A stretch of 64,000 nucleotides of DNA from Meconema thalassinum (lineage: Eukaryota > Arthropoda > Insecta > Orthoptera > Tettigoniidae): assembly GCA_946902985.2 (NCBI GenBank), contig OX336389.2, forward strand, positions 128,065,572-128,129,571. The letters are read 5' to 3'. How positions within the stretch are numbered: position 1 is the stretch's first letter; each line of letters begins with the position of its first letter. The translations under genes were made by a program, and so were the position numbers. Shown in pieces: positions 22,607-33,724 of this stretch. The notes under the pieces are model-generated. The model was given only the letters and a program-made list of their open reading frames with translations. It was not told the origin of the DNA and did no database searches.

Positions 22607-23510
22607 CTCGTTTGGAGAGAAAAAATAGACCGAGAATTTCCCTGCAGTGTCATCTTCTCTCACAGTATGATTCTGGTCTTGAATTAACGTTTATATGGTT
22701 CCTTTTTCCTCGCTGGTCACAGATCTGTATGCGTGCTCGAGGATCGATCGGCCAATTAATGAATATTAATTGCCTTTGCCAGCGCGTGCCCACGCGGCGT
22801 CACCTAAAAATCCCCGAAACCATGGTTAGATCTCTCCGCTAACCTCCAATTACTGTATTACTGCGCGTTCCATTAAATCTGCCTCGATTTCAATGTTTAA
22901 TGGCTTGATAATTAGCCTCCCGGCTAAACATTCACATAGGTGCAAACCTCATGTCACTGCGTTGCTCCAATCACGAGTAATCATTTAATTACGCTGGTAT
23001 CTCCTCACTCCACTAGCCTCTCTATTCTGAAACGGGGAATAACTTGACAATAATTTAGCCCCCTGACCTGCTCCAGACGACATAAGTGGGTCACATAGAG
23101 TGACACGGCTCCAAGAAACTACGCCCCTTTTCCAGAGTCATTAGACAAACGTCAAGCGCTCCAACTTCTGTGCTCAAGTCCAGAATTGTATGCCTCATAC
23201 AGCCCAATAATGCCGTATTCTACTAATATTCCCTGCATTATATTAATAAATAGTGTCAGCATTAGTTCATATCACAACAGTGATTTAATATGTATTTCTC
23301 TAGGGGTTTTTATAACTTAAACTCCCTCAAAAGATCTCGTGTTCGTTCCTTGCTGGAACCTCTATTCTGAGCTCATCTATCTCTGAGATCCACGTTCGAC
23401 ACCAGTCAGCCTAACCCCGTTGGGTTTCATATTCCCCTTGCAAAACTTATAGAAGTCAATTGCAAGTGACCTTCTGTAAGTCACCGGCTGACTGTCCCAA
23501 CCGTCTGTGT

Positions 23511-24878
23511 TTACACTAAGCGGTCCTTCACCTCGTCTGCCTGCGAGTGGGCCTGTCTACTTCCCCCTTCCACTCTGAGCTCAGCCCTTAGACGTGCATT
23601 CTCTTGGCGGAGGGTTTCATTCAATGCTTCAACCTCCCCAGCGACTTCGACCATGTCTTAGTAAAGCAGTCGCAGACACTTGCATTCCGGCTGTCTGCTC
23701 CCTTCTCTGAGCAAGCTGCTTGTCTCTCTTTCCGTCCCGCTGCGAGAGCCTTCAAGCCTGACTGCCTGGCCGACTTTGCTGTCCACGTCCACTTGGGTGT
23801 GTGCTGCTATTACTTCCTCTTGTTCATCAAATTCATCTGGTGAATGATAAATTTTGAGGTTGGCCGCATTCATAACGACCTCGTTTCCCGTTTCTAAATG
23901 CCTTATTCTATATGCATTATTCTGTAGGTCTCTTATCACCTCGAACTGGCCGTGATATCTGAAATTGAATTTTTTATACTTCCATGCTTCTGGATCTGAA
24001 CTGGCGGGCCTCCTGACTAACACTTTTTCTCCAACGAGAAGCGGTCTGTGATATCGCTTCGCACGATTTCTTCTCAGGCGTCTCTCAGCCTGTGCTTGGA
24101 GATATTCGAAGGTTCGCTGGATCCTCAATTCTCGTCCTGGCTGTGCGACTACTGGTAATGGAATAACACCAGTCCATGGCCTCTCCGGTCTCTGATCCAA
24201 ATGTAGAGTCACGGGCACCTGACCTGTCGCCTCATGCACAGTATTATTTATGCAGTATTCTATTACATCCAAGACATCGATCCATTTCCAAATCTCTTCA
24301 GAGCAGTAAATTTTCATATATTTCTGTATCTCTCTCATAACGCGTTTAACTGGGCTAGCCTCAGGATGGCGAATGGTAGATAGAATCTGCCTGATTCCTA
24401 AATTTGCCAATTCCCGACGAAATTCTGCGCTAGTAAAACAACTCCCGTGGTCTGAGAGTAGGTTATCCGGTTTCCCAAGTATCGGAATAACTCTCTCTTT
24501 CAAGCGTTTCAATACCTGCTTTGAGCTGGTCTTCTGTATGGGGCATAATACCACCATTTTTGAGAATACATCCATGGCTACAAAATTATGTCTATTGCCT
24601 CTACGTGCTATAGGCAGTGGTCCAAAGTTGTCTACACTCATTAGCTGCCTTGGCTTCTCTGGTAACAACGGAATGGGTCGTTGTCTCATTAAAAAGGGAT
24701 TTGGCTTTACCCTTTGGCACAAATCGCATGCCCTAATAGCATTTCTTACAGTTTCTCTTAACTTCGGCCAAATGAATGCTTCTTTCAGTAGAGCAGTTAT
24801 TTTATCTATACCGGGATGTCCAAACGCTCTGTGTGCTAGCCACACCAATATCCTCTGCAGAGATGCAGGAATAACAAT
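23511..24878 (-). pseudogene. Gypsy 1 integrase, inactivated
   Basis: Integrase would insert the element DNA into the host genome. From the Met at 24848 the frame has an HHCC zinc site (H6, H11, C41, C44), catalytic D73 (SVDNFGPLP) and D133 (LSDHGSCF). The expected third catalytic residue is Lys168 (AAA, minus 24347-24345) in the HPEASPVKR context, where family members have Glu. A chromo-like or SH3-like basic region follows (LVGEKVLVRRP). A stop at 23658-23660 cuts a tail that continues in frame to 23511 as a helical, Glu/Arg-rich coiled coil. Upstream, a TGA at 24879-24881 separates it from RNase H; the sister fragment at 29761 has AGA there, so this is a mutation in this copy. Confidence 0.88.
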
Positions 24879-27190
24879 TCATTGACGGGTATGTTCTACA
24901 TCATCCCACTTGTGTAGCATCTGATTGTACCATACATAGTCTGTTGATAACGCCTCTGCCTCTCTGTATATTGCAGTTCTCCTTGCTAAGCGTCCCTCGA
25001 AGTAATCGATCATCACTCTCAACCACGGATCTTCGCGTTGTAGGTTGGTAAGATTCTTCAAGTCATCCAAGGTCTTCTGATCTCGATTTTCAATCTGGAC
25101 AGCTAGAGTTTCCTCTTCTCTTGGATATCGGCTTAACATGTCCGGTATTACGTTCTCTTTCCCTGGACAGTATTCAATTTCCACATTGAACTGTTGAATA
25201 TACAGGGACCATCTTGTCAACCTCTGGCTAGACGAATCCGTCTTTAACAAAAATGTTAAAGCTTTATGGTTTGTTCTGAGGACGATTTGAAGGCCATAGA
25301 TGAGTTTGCGCCAGTACTGCAATGCGTACAGAATTGCGAGCAACTCTATCTCTGTGATCGTGTAATTTTTCTCATGGGCCTTCAATCTCCTACTTATAAA
25401 GGCAATTAAAACTTTCTTCTCGGGCTTATCAATATTTTCTTGGAATAGCATCGCTCCTATCCCAACAAGTGATGCATCCGTCTGTATTATGAACTTCTGG
25501 GTGTAATCAGGGTATCCCAGCTTCACATATTCCAAAAGCATTTGTTTTGACCTCACGAATGCTTCTTGACATTGCTCCGTACAATTCCACCTGTCGCCTT
25601 TCTTCAATAGATCCTGCAGGGGTGCCACAGTTGTAGTATAGTTTGGGCAGTGGTTAGAAAAGAATCCAATTACTCCCAAATACTGTCGGACGTGCTTTGC
25701 TTTCGTGGGTCGAGGAAAATTTCGAATTACCTCTAATTTCTCTGGGTTTGGCTTAACTCCATTTTCATCGATAACGTGCCCTAGGAATTTAACTTCCCTC
25801 TGGCAGAAGTGCGATTTCTTGATATTAACCTTAAAATTAGCTTCTCGAAGGTTATCCAGCAAATTCTTCAGGTCTCTCATGTGCTCCTCCAGGGATTCTG
25901 ATGTGAGTAGAATGTCGTCTACGTATCTGATGGTACTCTCTTTAACATCATCCGATAGATTGCGATCTAACGCTCTTATCAGAGCTGAACCAGCTGTTTT
26001 CAAACCAAAAGGTAATCTTAAAAACGTGTATGTATGTTGATCAAACATAAATCCTGTCAACAGACTAGTTTTCTTCTCCAATTCAAGATGGTGAAAGCAC
26101 GATGTAATATCTAAATTTGTAAATATGGTCTTCCCTTTGAATTTTCTGAGGATTTCTTTAATTGGTGGCACTTTGTCAAACTCCGGTATTACCTTCATAT
26201 TTAAATGCCTCAGATCCAGGCATACTCTGACAGTCCCGTCTGTCTTAGGTACGATTACCAATGGGCTTACATAAGGCGTAGGTGTTTTCTCAATAACACC
26301 GGCCTCCAACATCTCCTGAATTGCTTCTTTGACCTTAGCATAGTGCTTTTCGGCTATAGGGTAGGGTTTCTGCCTAAATGGTGTCCAGTCGTTAACTTGG
26401 AATGCATAAGTGAAGTTCTTTATACGACCAGGTCTCGAGTCAAAGACTTCCTTCTGTTCCAATAATAATTGCTTTAAATTTTCTTTATCTCTTGGACCAA
26501 TTTTTGCTTCTTCTAGTTTTTCCGAAATATGTTCTTCCAGTTCGGGCTCCAGATCTTTCTCCATGTCTGCGGCTAGTGTTTTCAGTTCGTCTTCTAACTG
26601 CTCGATAGCTAACACTTCTTCCTCAGCCATGTCTCTGTATGTATGCCATACTTGTTCATCTGTCCCTGGTTCATTCTGTTTGAGTGAGACCTCTAAGCCT
26701 TCGGCTTCCTCGTTCACACGGAACATAACTCTGTCCTGTGATAGGTCTATTACCACTCTGTATTCCCTTATAAACTCTGCCCCAATAATAAGGTTAAACG
26801 GCAATTTGTTTACTAGTAGAAAACTCTGTGAAAAAATAGAGCCTCCTATCTGAAAATCTAGGAATACCTGATATTTGCATATCATCGTTTTGTCTGGAAT
26901 GACACCTTTTATTTTGACACTTGAGATAGGAATTTTCAAAATATTTTCTCTCTGCGCTATCTCATTATACAAAGCTTGTGTCATAAGACACACCGTTGAA
27001 CCCGTGTCTAACAGACTTCTTATCTTCAACCCTGCCACTCTTACTAATATATTGGGCAATTCTCGTTTGATCATGACCTGTGATCCTCCTGTATCCTCGA
27101 TTAATTCTTCCGGTTTGGCTATCCAATTAATGATGTTGACCGCCTTCCATCCATCATTCTCAAATTCTTCTAATTTTGGAGTTTTTTTTC
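24879..27190 (-). pseudogene. Gypsy 1 protease, reverse transcriptase and RNase H
   Basis: A 731-residue frame starts at the Met at 27074, but the pol frame is open further upstream to the A-run at 27182-27189. This suggests expression by ribosomal frameshift from gag rather than from that Met. It contains protease LLDTGS (D23), a linker rich in Glu, RT with RLPFGLKTAGS and RYVDDILL (Y384-D387), RNase H with IQTDASLVGIG (D533), and a connection domain with EYCPGKEN. The frame ends at a TGA (24879-24881) that the sister copy lacks. RT and RNase H motifs are intact. Closest by motif to Ty3/Gypsy; no clade named. Confidence 0.9.
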
Positions 27191-29435
27191 TACAGCGCCC
27201 GTCCCCTTAGAGTTTCTTCTCTCCTGTTCACTGCGCTGTAACTCCAAACTTTTGGCTCCGTCTCCATATCTGTCTGGTGAAGTCCTATTTTGCATAGCTT
27301 CTTGCCAGCGGACTTGCTGCTTCTGGGGTTCTTCTCCCCTTTCATTGAGGTATTGCAATGAAGCGTGATAACGTTCCTCTACCTCGTCATCAAAGTTACG
27401 CCTTCTTTCCTGGGGTCTCCAATTCCGATTGTTGCCTTCTTGGCCATTGTTACCTCCATTATTTTGGTACGGTCTACCCCTTGTATTCTGTTGATTCCAA
27501 GAATTTCGGCCTCCTCTTGCTCTACCAGCATTCCCTTTGTACTTCGGTTGCCATCTTCTGGGTTCATGTTCCCATTGACGTCCGTTGGAATCTAACGTTT
27601 CAGTGCTAGTAGCTTTATTATTTTTCGGAGCTTGGTATTGGTCAGTCTGCGTGTTGGTCACGTGTACCTGTTCCACGGTTCGATTCTGACGCATAGTATT
27701 GGATGTTGTGAGGTCTAGTTGCCTAAGAACTGCCTCCATTTCCATTGCGGTTTTTGCATTTGCCGAAATCAGCAGCCTTTGGATTTCATAAGGATGTTGC
27801 TTGGCAATAGCAATACATAGCTCCAGCTCGCTAGGTTTTTGGTCAAGTTCCTTAAACCGACACATCTGAGATATAAAGAATTCAGCGTACTTCGTTGGAT
27901 TGTTGGTGCTGTATCTTTTCGAATACAAATCCAATCGTAAATTCTGTTGGGTCATCGGGTCCCAGTATCTTTTCAAAAAAAGCTTCCCGAAACTCCTCGA
28001 CAGTATCGAAGGTATAACGGAAACTGCGAAACCATAACGCACATTCTCCCTCCGTTAGTTTCTCTATGGCTCGTAGCCTGCACTCTTGTGGTATCCGCGC
28101 ATCGTTCAAATATTCGGACACTTCTTTCAACCAATACTTCGGTGTCATATTACAATGGCTACCTGAAAATTTTCTTGGTTTCTCTTCGCTTGCTCTAATT
28201 ACATTTATAACTTGGGTGTGCATAGCATTTTCATGCGGCGTAGAGGCTGCAATCGGTGCACCTGGCGTCATATAAGTACTTTCGCCTGGGCCTGTAGCAT
28301 TCCTTATTATAGGTTGGGTTTCTAAATCTGCCCTCCTGGTTTTCCTCATATCTTCCACGCTGCCTTCACTTGACTTAGGATCTTTCATCAGGGTTTCCTC
28401 GTGTGCTATTATCCTAGTCTCCAATTGATTGTGGCGCATTTCTGCTCTTTCCAATCGAGTAATTACCTCTTTTTCTATTCTGCTAAGCCTATCCCTATTT
28501 TCTTCTGCCACTTGAAATATTTTCTTCTTATCTTCCTTCAGGCTTTGCTTGATATGGGAGATTTCATCCTCTACATCTTCCTTTATTTGAGCAAGGGTCT
28601 TGTCGCTTGCCTCTGTCTTTTGGCCTTCTCTCACTTCGAGTTCTTCTCTCAACACTTTAATTTCTTCTTGGATATGTCCATTGACTTTTGATATTTCATT
28701 TCGGACCTTAACGATTTCCCCTCTGTTTTCCTCTTGTCTTTTGTTAACGATAACAATGTCGCTTTGAATTTGGTCCAGTTCTTGATGAACTTTGCTCATC
28801 TGAGCCTTTATGTTGCCTACCAGCTCTTTACTATCGTTAGCGATAGCCTTAATCTCTCCTATTTCCTGACATTGATCTAATATGTTCTGATCCTGCTTCT
28901 TTAGATCACCGTTAATCGCTCTAGCATAACCTTTCAACTTTTCATCCCATTTATTGTCGTTTTCTTCTAGTCTCTGATCTACCGTTCTAGTAAATTCTGA
29001 AAACTGTTTCGCTTGGCGTTCGAGATTCGCCTCATTTTGGATTTTAATATCCTTAATGTCATTAGACAGCGCATCTAACCTACTGTTCGTTTCATCCTGC
29101 GCGTGCTTACATGCCTGTAAATTACTTTCAAGTTTGGCTTCTATCGCCTCGAAACGCTTATCGGTCTTAACCTGCATTTCTGATATAATGCTTACAACGG
29201 TTTCTGTTACCTCGGTCTTAATTGTTTCTTGCATTTGACCTAGCTTAGCATTTATTTCTTCCTGATTATTATTCATTGCAACCTGATTTGCATTAATTGC
29301 CTCCTGATTGGCATCTAAACGATTGTTTATTTCATCCTGGAAAGCCTTGGCTTCCAGCTTATTCTGTTCATTAACAGCATGAAAATGCTGTTTTAGCTCT
29401 GCAATCCCCTGCAAAATTCCCTCCGTACCAGCCAT
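27170..29435 (-). pseudogene. Gypsy 1 gag, frameshifted
   Basis: Structural protein. The start is best placed at MAGTEGILQG (29435); the open frame extends to 29525 without need. The first about 390 residues are a long coiled coil rich in Asn, Gln, Glu and Lys (DANQEAINANQ near the start). A capsid-like region follows (KPRKFSGSHCNMTPKYW onward). At a seven-T run (plus 27975-27981 as A) the frame shifts: the downstream part reads in the 28042-27170 frame, giving FLKRYWDPMTQQN. The C-terminus has no CCHC knuckle but an Arg/Gly/Asn-rich stretch (GNAGRARGGRNSWNQQN), probably nucleic-acid binding. The shift lies mid-capsid, so mutation is more likely than programmed frameshifting. Confidence 0.85.
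27182..27190 (-). other. candidate gag-pol -1 frameshift site
   Basis: On the minus strand eight A residues sit between G and C (27190 to 27181). Gag reads GAA AAA AAA CTC and stops at 27170-27172; the -1 frame opens directly into pol. An A-AAA-AAA slippery run at the gag-pol overlap is a known arrangement in retroelements. No stem-loop was evaluated. Confidence 0.5.
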
Positions 29436-29525
29436 TCGTACTACAATACACTTTGAGATATAGGCAGGCTTCCTGGATACATGTGTGGATTCGTTTTGAA
29501 GAGAAATACAAGACACTGTACACAT

Positions 29526-29760
29526 ATTGTAAAATTGTAATTAAAAATTGGATTTTTGGATAAATTGTGGATTGGGTGTGTAGCGCTCGTACCCTTGGGT
29601 AATTCTCTTCTCAATAGAGAGATTCTGCGTTACTTCAAAAGCCTACTGAACTCAAAAATCACTCAAACACAGTTTGAGGCAAAAATAATTATTATGGTTT
29701 TCCCCATGAAATACCATAAAAATCTATGGGGTTTCCCTAAATCCCATAAGCTCCACAAAC
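29526..29760. other. junction region 5' of Gypsy 1 gag
   Basis: No TGG primer-binding site or LTR end is recognisable. It contains CCCATGAAATACCATAAAAA and similar AT-rich repeats, then meets the sister-copy fragment abruptly at 29761. Confidence 0.4.
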
Positions 29761-30477
29761 CTGTATGGGGCATAATACCACCATTTTTGAGAATACATCC
29801 ATGGCTACAAAAATATGTCTATTGCCTCTACGTGCTATAGGCAGTGGTCCAAAGTTGTCTACACTCATTAGCTGCCTTGGCTTCTCTGGTAACAACGGAA
29901 TGGGTCGTTGTCTCATTAAAAAGGGATTTGGCTTTACCATTTGGCACAAATCGCATGTCCTAATAGCATTTCTTACAGTTTCTCTTAACTTCGGCCAAAT
30001 GAATGCTTCTTTCAGTAGAGCAGTTATTTTATCTATACCGGGATGTCCAAACGCTCTGTGTGCTAGCCACACCAATCTCCTCTGCAAAGTTGCAGGAATA
30101 ACAATTCTTTGACGGGTATGTTCTACATCATCCCACTTGTGTAGCATCTGATTGTACCATACATAGTCTGTTGATAACGCCTCTGCCTCTCTGTATATTG
30201 CAGTTCCCCTTGCTAAGCGTCCCTCGAAGTAATCAATCATCATTTTCAACCACGGATCTTCGCGTTGTAGGTTGGTAAGTTTCTTCAAGTCATCCAAGGT
30301 CTTCTGATCTCGATTTTCAATCTGGACAGCTAGAGTTTCCTCTTCTCTTGGATATCGGCTTAACATGTCCGGTATTAGGTTCTCTTTCCCTGGACAGTAT
30401 TCAATTTCCACATTGAACTGTTGAATATACAGGGACCAGCTTGTCAACCTCTGGCTAGACAAATCCGTCTTTAACAA
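29761..30477 (-). pseudogene. Gypsy fragment, sister of element 1
   Basis: 717 bases align with 24534-25250 at a constant offset of 5,227 bases, with roughly 15 differences (about 2%). It covers the end of RNase H, the connection and the start of integrase (HHCC and first catalytic Asp) in one open frame. At the point where element 1 has TGA, this copy has AGA (HTRQRIVIP). Both ends are abrupt with unrelated flanks, so it is a truncated or rearranged piece. Confidence 0.9.
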
Positions 30478-30906
30478 CTTTGACGACTTTCCTTTGCAAT
30501 TGATTTTCTTTGTTTTCAAATTTCCTTCATTCTTCGAGATTGGCGATCCTTGAGACCACTTCTTCCAGCTGTTAGTTTCTTTCTCTCCCGAAATCCTCCA
30601 TTTAAATGCCTTCTCTTTATATATTTATTTGTGCCCTTATTGTGGCGAAGTTAGGGCTCTTGGCCCTTTGTTACACAACCACTCACAATGCAACTTCCAT
30701 GTTTTCTATTGTATCAGTTTTAATTCCAGAGTTTTTCGTATGTTTTTCAATTTCAATGAATCACGTTGGTTTGGATTTGTAACTGTTATTGATGTGTAAC
30801 ATCTTTCCACTGGTTGCTGGATATATTTGTGGGAGTGATTTTGAAAAATGGGACGGAAGTGGATCGGACGGAAGTATGTAAGACGCGATCCAGTTGGCAG
30901 TGGTAC
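30478..30906. other. unassigned, transposon-like flank
   Basis: No coding frame. GGCGAAGTTAGGGCTCTTGG near 30643 resembles insect repeat sequence I have seen before, but I cannot name it. Confidence 0.3.
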
Positions 30907-31131
30907 TGCAGCGGCAGAGTATCAAGAAGGCAGTGCGAGAGTAGAAATATCAAGTAGGCAGTGATAAAAAAGAGTCTTGGAAATGTTACCGTTTTTATTA
31001 TTCTTGACACTAATCAACACACAAATAATTACACTCTAATAATAAATAACAATTCCAAGACTCTTTTTTTTATTACTGCCTACTTGATATTTCTACTCTC
31101 GCACTGCCTTCTTGATACTCTGCTGCTACAG
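30907..31131. repeat. long perfect-type hairpin (foldback)
   Basis: Left arm 30907-30983 and right arm 31053-31131 are near-perfect reverse complements (about 77 and 79 bases, few mismatches) around a 69-base AT-rich loop. As a result both strands show the same apparent peptide. It could be a foldback element, a MITE end, or an insertion junction. Confidence 0.85.
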
Positions 31132-31410
31132 TTTCATTCCTCCTCTTAATTTACAATATAATATGTGATGTTTGTTCAAACAAATGTGACAGTAGCATAT
31201 CTCCAATTCAATCTATACATTCATCATAGTACCAGTATGAAAACGGAGTGTAAATTAACATTTTAAGAATCTCCAAGCTGTGTTGTATACGACTAGGATA
31301 ACATGTCAGATGACTTCACATACATTTCATCTCAATTTCAGAGTAGGATAACATGTCAGATGTTACACATCATATACTACTACTTTAAGGCTCGTATCTT
31401 CTTTTATTTC
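31132..31410. other. AT-rich spacer
   Basis: Contains a short local repeat, GGATAACATGTCAGATG (twice, near 31295 and 31346). No gene. Confidence 0.5.
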
Positions 31411-31480
<70 letters not shown>

Positions 31481-31482
31481 TA
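31411..31482. repeat. (ATT)n microsatellite
   Basis: About 24 uninterrupted ATT/TTA units. It produces a meaningless poly-Tyr frame on the plus strand. Confidence 0.97.
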
Positions 31483-31864
31483 TCAGCCCCAGTGGTAGAA
31501 ACAGTATCGCAGTAGGTACCAAGAGAGGTTGCAAAGGACAGCGTCCAATAGGGATTCCAGAATACAGGGTATTTCTAAATTCCCATTACAGACTTTGAGG
31601 GCTCGTAGTGGGGACCAAGGCGGTTAAGTTTAACATAGGTACTTGTGTCCGGAAACGAATCGTCTTCGCGCTACACGAAAAAAAAACATACAGCACACGT
31701 TCAAATCTAGCGCATTTTCGGTGCCACTGACTAGAGTAGGTACGTCATTGAACGATCACCTGATGTCCCAAATCCCCTTCAGGTTGTATCCCCTACCTTC
31801 TTCCACGAAATCTCACCCAAATCCCCTACCTTCTTCCACGAAATCTCACGGGTGTCGCGTACTT

Positions 31865-31963
31865 GGAATTCTTTGAAGACGTACTGGATGAGTTTTTAGA
31901 CGATGTGTCACTGTATGTGCGTCAAAACATATGGTTTCAGCACGATGGTGCACCACCTCATTT
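31865..31963 (+). pseudogene. DDE transposase, middle fragment
   Basis: Encodes the stretch around the second catalytic Asp of a DDE_3/IS630-Tc1-mariner-type transposase: LDEFLDDVSLYVRQNIWFQH, then DGAPPH. The typical WFQHDGAPPH motif makes the family secure. The preceding catalytic Asp region is not preserved in one frame. The coding sequence stops at the insert at 31964. Confidence 0.7.
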
Positions 31964-32439
31964 TATCATTTCAAATGATCTTGTCGACTTCATCGTTATA
32001 CCATAGCGTATAGAAGATAAAGTGACGTGACTTGTGGAGTTTGTATTGTCCAGCCGCTAGGCAGCTCTAGCGTCGGCTAGCGCTGAGTGAGGACGGTATC
32101 AATACAAGCAGTTGAATGTTACTTTTCAGTAACTGAATGTTATCAGCTTACACTACGTTGTATTAGACAATATGATCCAAATATAAAATTCTCCGCACTG
32201 AGTATATACAACGCTGACGTCCATTGTGTTAGTTATGAAACATCAGATTACGTCATAGGTTCATATAATAAGGAAAAAAAACATGCGGACGGGGGTCAAA
32301 ATGTAACTGAATGTGTAAAAATCGTAAAACTACAGACCATTCACTACTGCACAAATACAGTACAGTAAATATAATATAATACAGTATAATGACAAACTCA
32401 CCCATATAACTTATAGCTCTCAGTTGTCCGAAAGTTTGG

Positions 32440-33199
32440 ACAGCTTACGCGACGATTTTCCAGACTTAGAAGATGACTGCTCTTTCCTAATTTATTTCGT
32501 ACAAAAGAAAAAGCGGCACTTCATGAAATGAAAAACGAGTTTTCCAATAAGGTCCAGTTTATGTTCCATACAACATCCTAAATCACACGGCCCTAAAACA
32601 ATATCATCAATGCTGTCCAAACACTCATAAAATATATCACCCCGCAAATTTTCAACGACTACTTCGACCTGTAAAAGAATGTTGAAGACACTGTCGGTCG
32701 GGTGAGTTAGGTAAGGGCATTTATTGTGCTAAAGTCCTTTATATTAGTGAAAGTTGCAGCTGTTGTGTCCGACGGCCTTTCACTTTGAAGGGTTGTTGCA
32801 CACTTCACACAGCTGATTCCATTCCTTAGTTGCTTGACAAAGTACCCTGCTAGATAGTGTGGGACTGCACCAGGCTTCAAACTCCAACACATTTTCGCCA
32901 TTTCGACTGTCTTTCCTTCTATAATGAAAGGGTCCGTTTTAATAAGGAAATTATCGGAGCAATGTTTGTCACATACATATGACTTACTTTACAATTTAAT
33001 GTCTTTCCTCGGAATGGCCTTGGCCCATTTAAATAAATCATCTTCGTCTTTTGGAGGTCTAAAAAAGTGCCTACATTTTGCAGATGACTTGTCGTATCCA
33101 GATCGGCATCCGGGAACAAAACAACACGGCATATTCACTTACACAGTTTTGTTTGACGAATCTTACCAGGTTATAATTCACTCGACAGCACAAATGTAA
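32440..33199 (-). pseudogene. P-element/THAP9-like transposase remnant
   Basis: Minus-strand pieces in shifting frames. At 33119-32919 a fragment includes DLQKTKMIYLNGPRPFRGKT. At 32901-32707 lies HYLAGYFVKQLRNGISCVKC, where an AGY-(V/F)-x-K-L motif followed by CxxC is typical of the C-terminal part of P-element and THAP9-type transposases. A further helical stretch (DLIGKLVFHFMKCRFFF) follows below 32660 after a frame change. Family call is by motif memory and tentative; the gene is dead. Confidence 0.4.
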
Positions 33200-33539
33200 A
33201 GAAATAAGTGTAAAGGCTTACACATACTAAACCCACCAGTGTCATAACGTATGTATTATTTCACTATCGCTTCTTGATCGCATACATTTTTCAACACCAA
33301 AAAATAAGGACTAAACACGGCAGCATCTCTGTGTTTTCAAACTCGCGAGCGCTTAGAAAGTGACTCCCGCCAGCAACTATCAACCGCTACGCAGTCTACC
33401 GGCGGACGCAGCAACTACCCATACTAAAGATACGGCAAATTCGGGAGTCGGCACACTTTCTCTTCTAAACGCTATGGTTATACTTTGGTCTACCGTTATG
33501 TATTACGGTTACGGAGAGGAAATGTAATATGGTTGCACT

Positions 33540-33724
33540 TGAGCGTATGACGTCATCATGTTGTTCAGTGCATATGCACCGATGAGTTTACTTCTGGGCT
33601 ATGGCGTTATGCGATACGGAGACGGAGAGTGTATGATGTCATCATGTTGTTCAGTGCATATGCACCGAGTCTGAGTTTACTCCTGGGCCATGGTGTTATG
33701 CGATACGGAGAGCGCGTGACGTCA
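33540..33724. repeat. tandem repeat with CRE-like sites
   Basis: An approximately 85-base unit (TGACGTCATCATGTTGTTCA, then GTGCATATGCACCGA and a TTATGCGATACGGAGA block) occurs about twice. TGACGTCA lies at 33548-33555, the variant TGATGTCA at 33634-33641, and TGACGTCA again at 33717-33724. GTGCATATGCAC is palindromic. Confidence 0.75.

Larger units (their letters stand above)
21714..23074 (-). repeat. probable 3' LTR region of Gypsy element 1
   Basis: Downstream of the pol gene on the minus strand lies a purine-rich run (rc of GCCCCCTGACCTGCTCC at 23058-23074), then GC-mixed DNA with a strong TATA/initiator pair at 22606-22573. That is how a 3' LTR should look, but no matching 5' copy exists in the window, so exact limits cannot be set. 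The left boundary given is nominal. Confidence 0.35.
23511..29525 (-). mobile_element. Ty3/Gypsy element 1, defective
   Basis: Coding order on the minus strand is gag (29435 to 27170), protease-RT-RNase H (27190 to 24879) and integrase with a coiled-coil tail (24878 to 23511). Inactivating changes are visible in gag (frameshift), between RNase H and integrase (stop), in the integrase active site, and near the pol end (stop). No 5' LTR or primer-binding site is recognisable before a rearranged junction at 29760. Confidence 0.9.

Noticed and set aside
23381..23402. Primer-binding-site-like TGGTGTCGAACGTGG on the minus strand
   Set aside because: It lies downstream of pol rather than after a 5' LTR, and no LTR end (CA) precedes it.
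30786..31149. Similar peptides on opposite strands suggesting a duplicated gene
   Set aside because: Explained by the inverted repeat at 30907-31131.
31303..31515. Frame with a long Tyr run
   Set aside because: It is translation of the ATT microsatellite.
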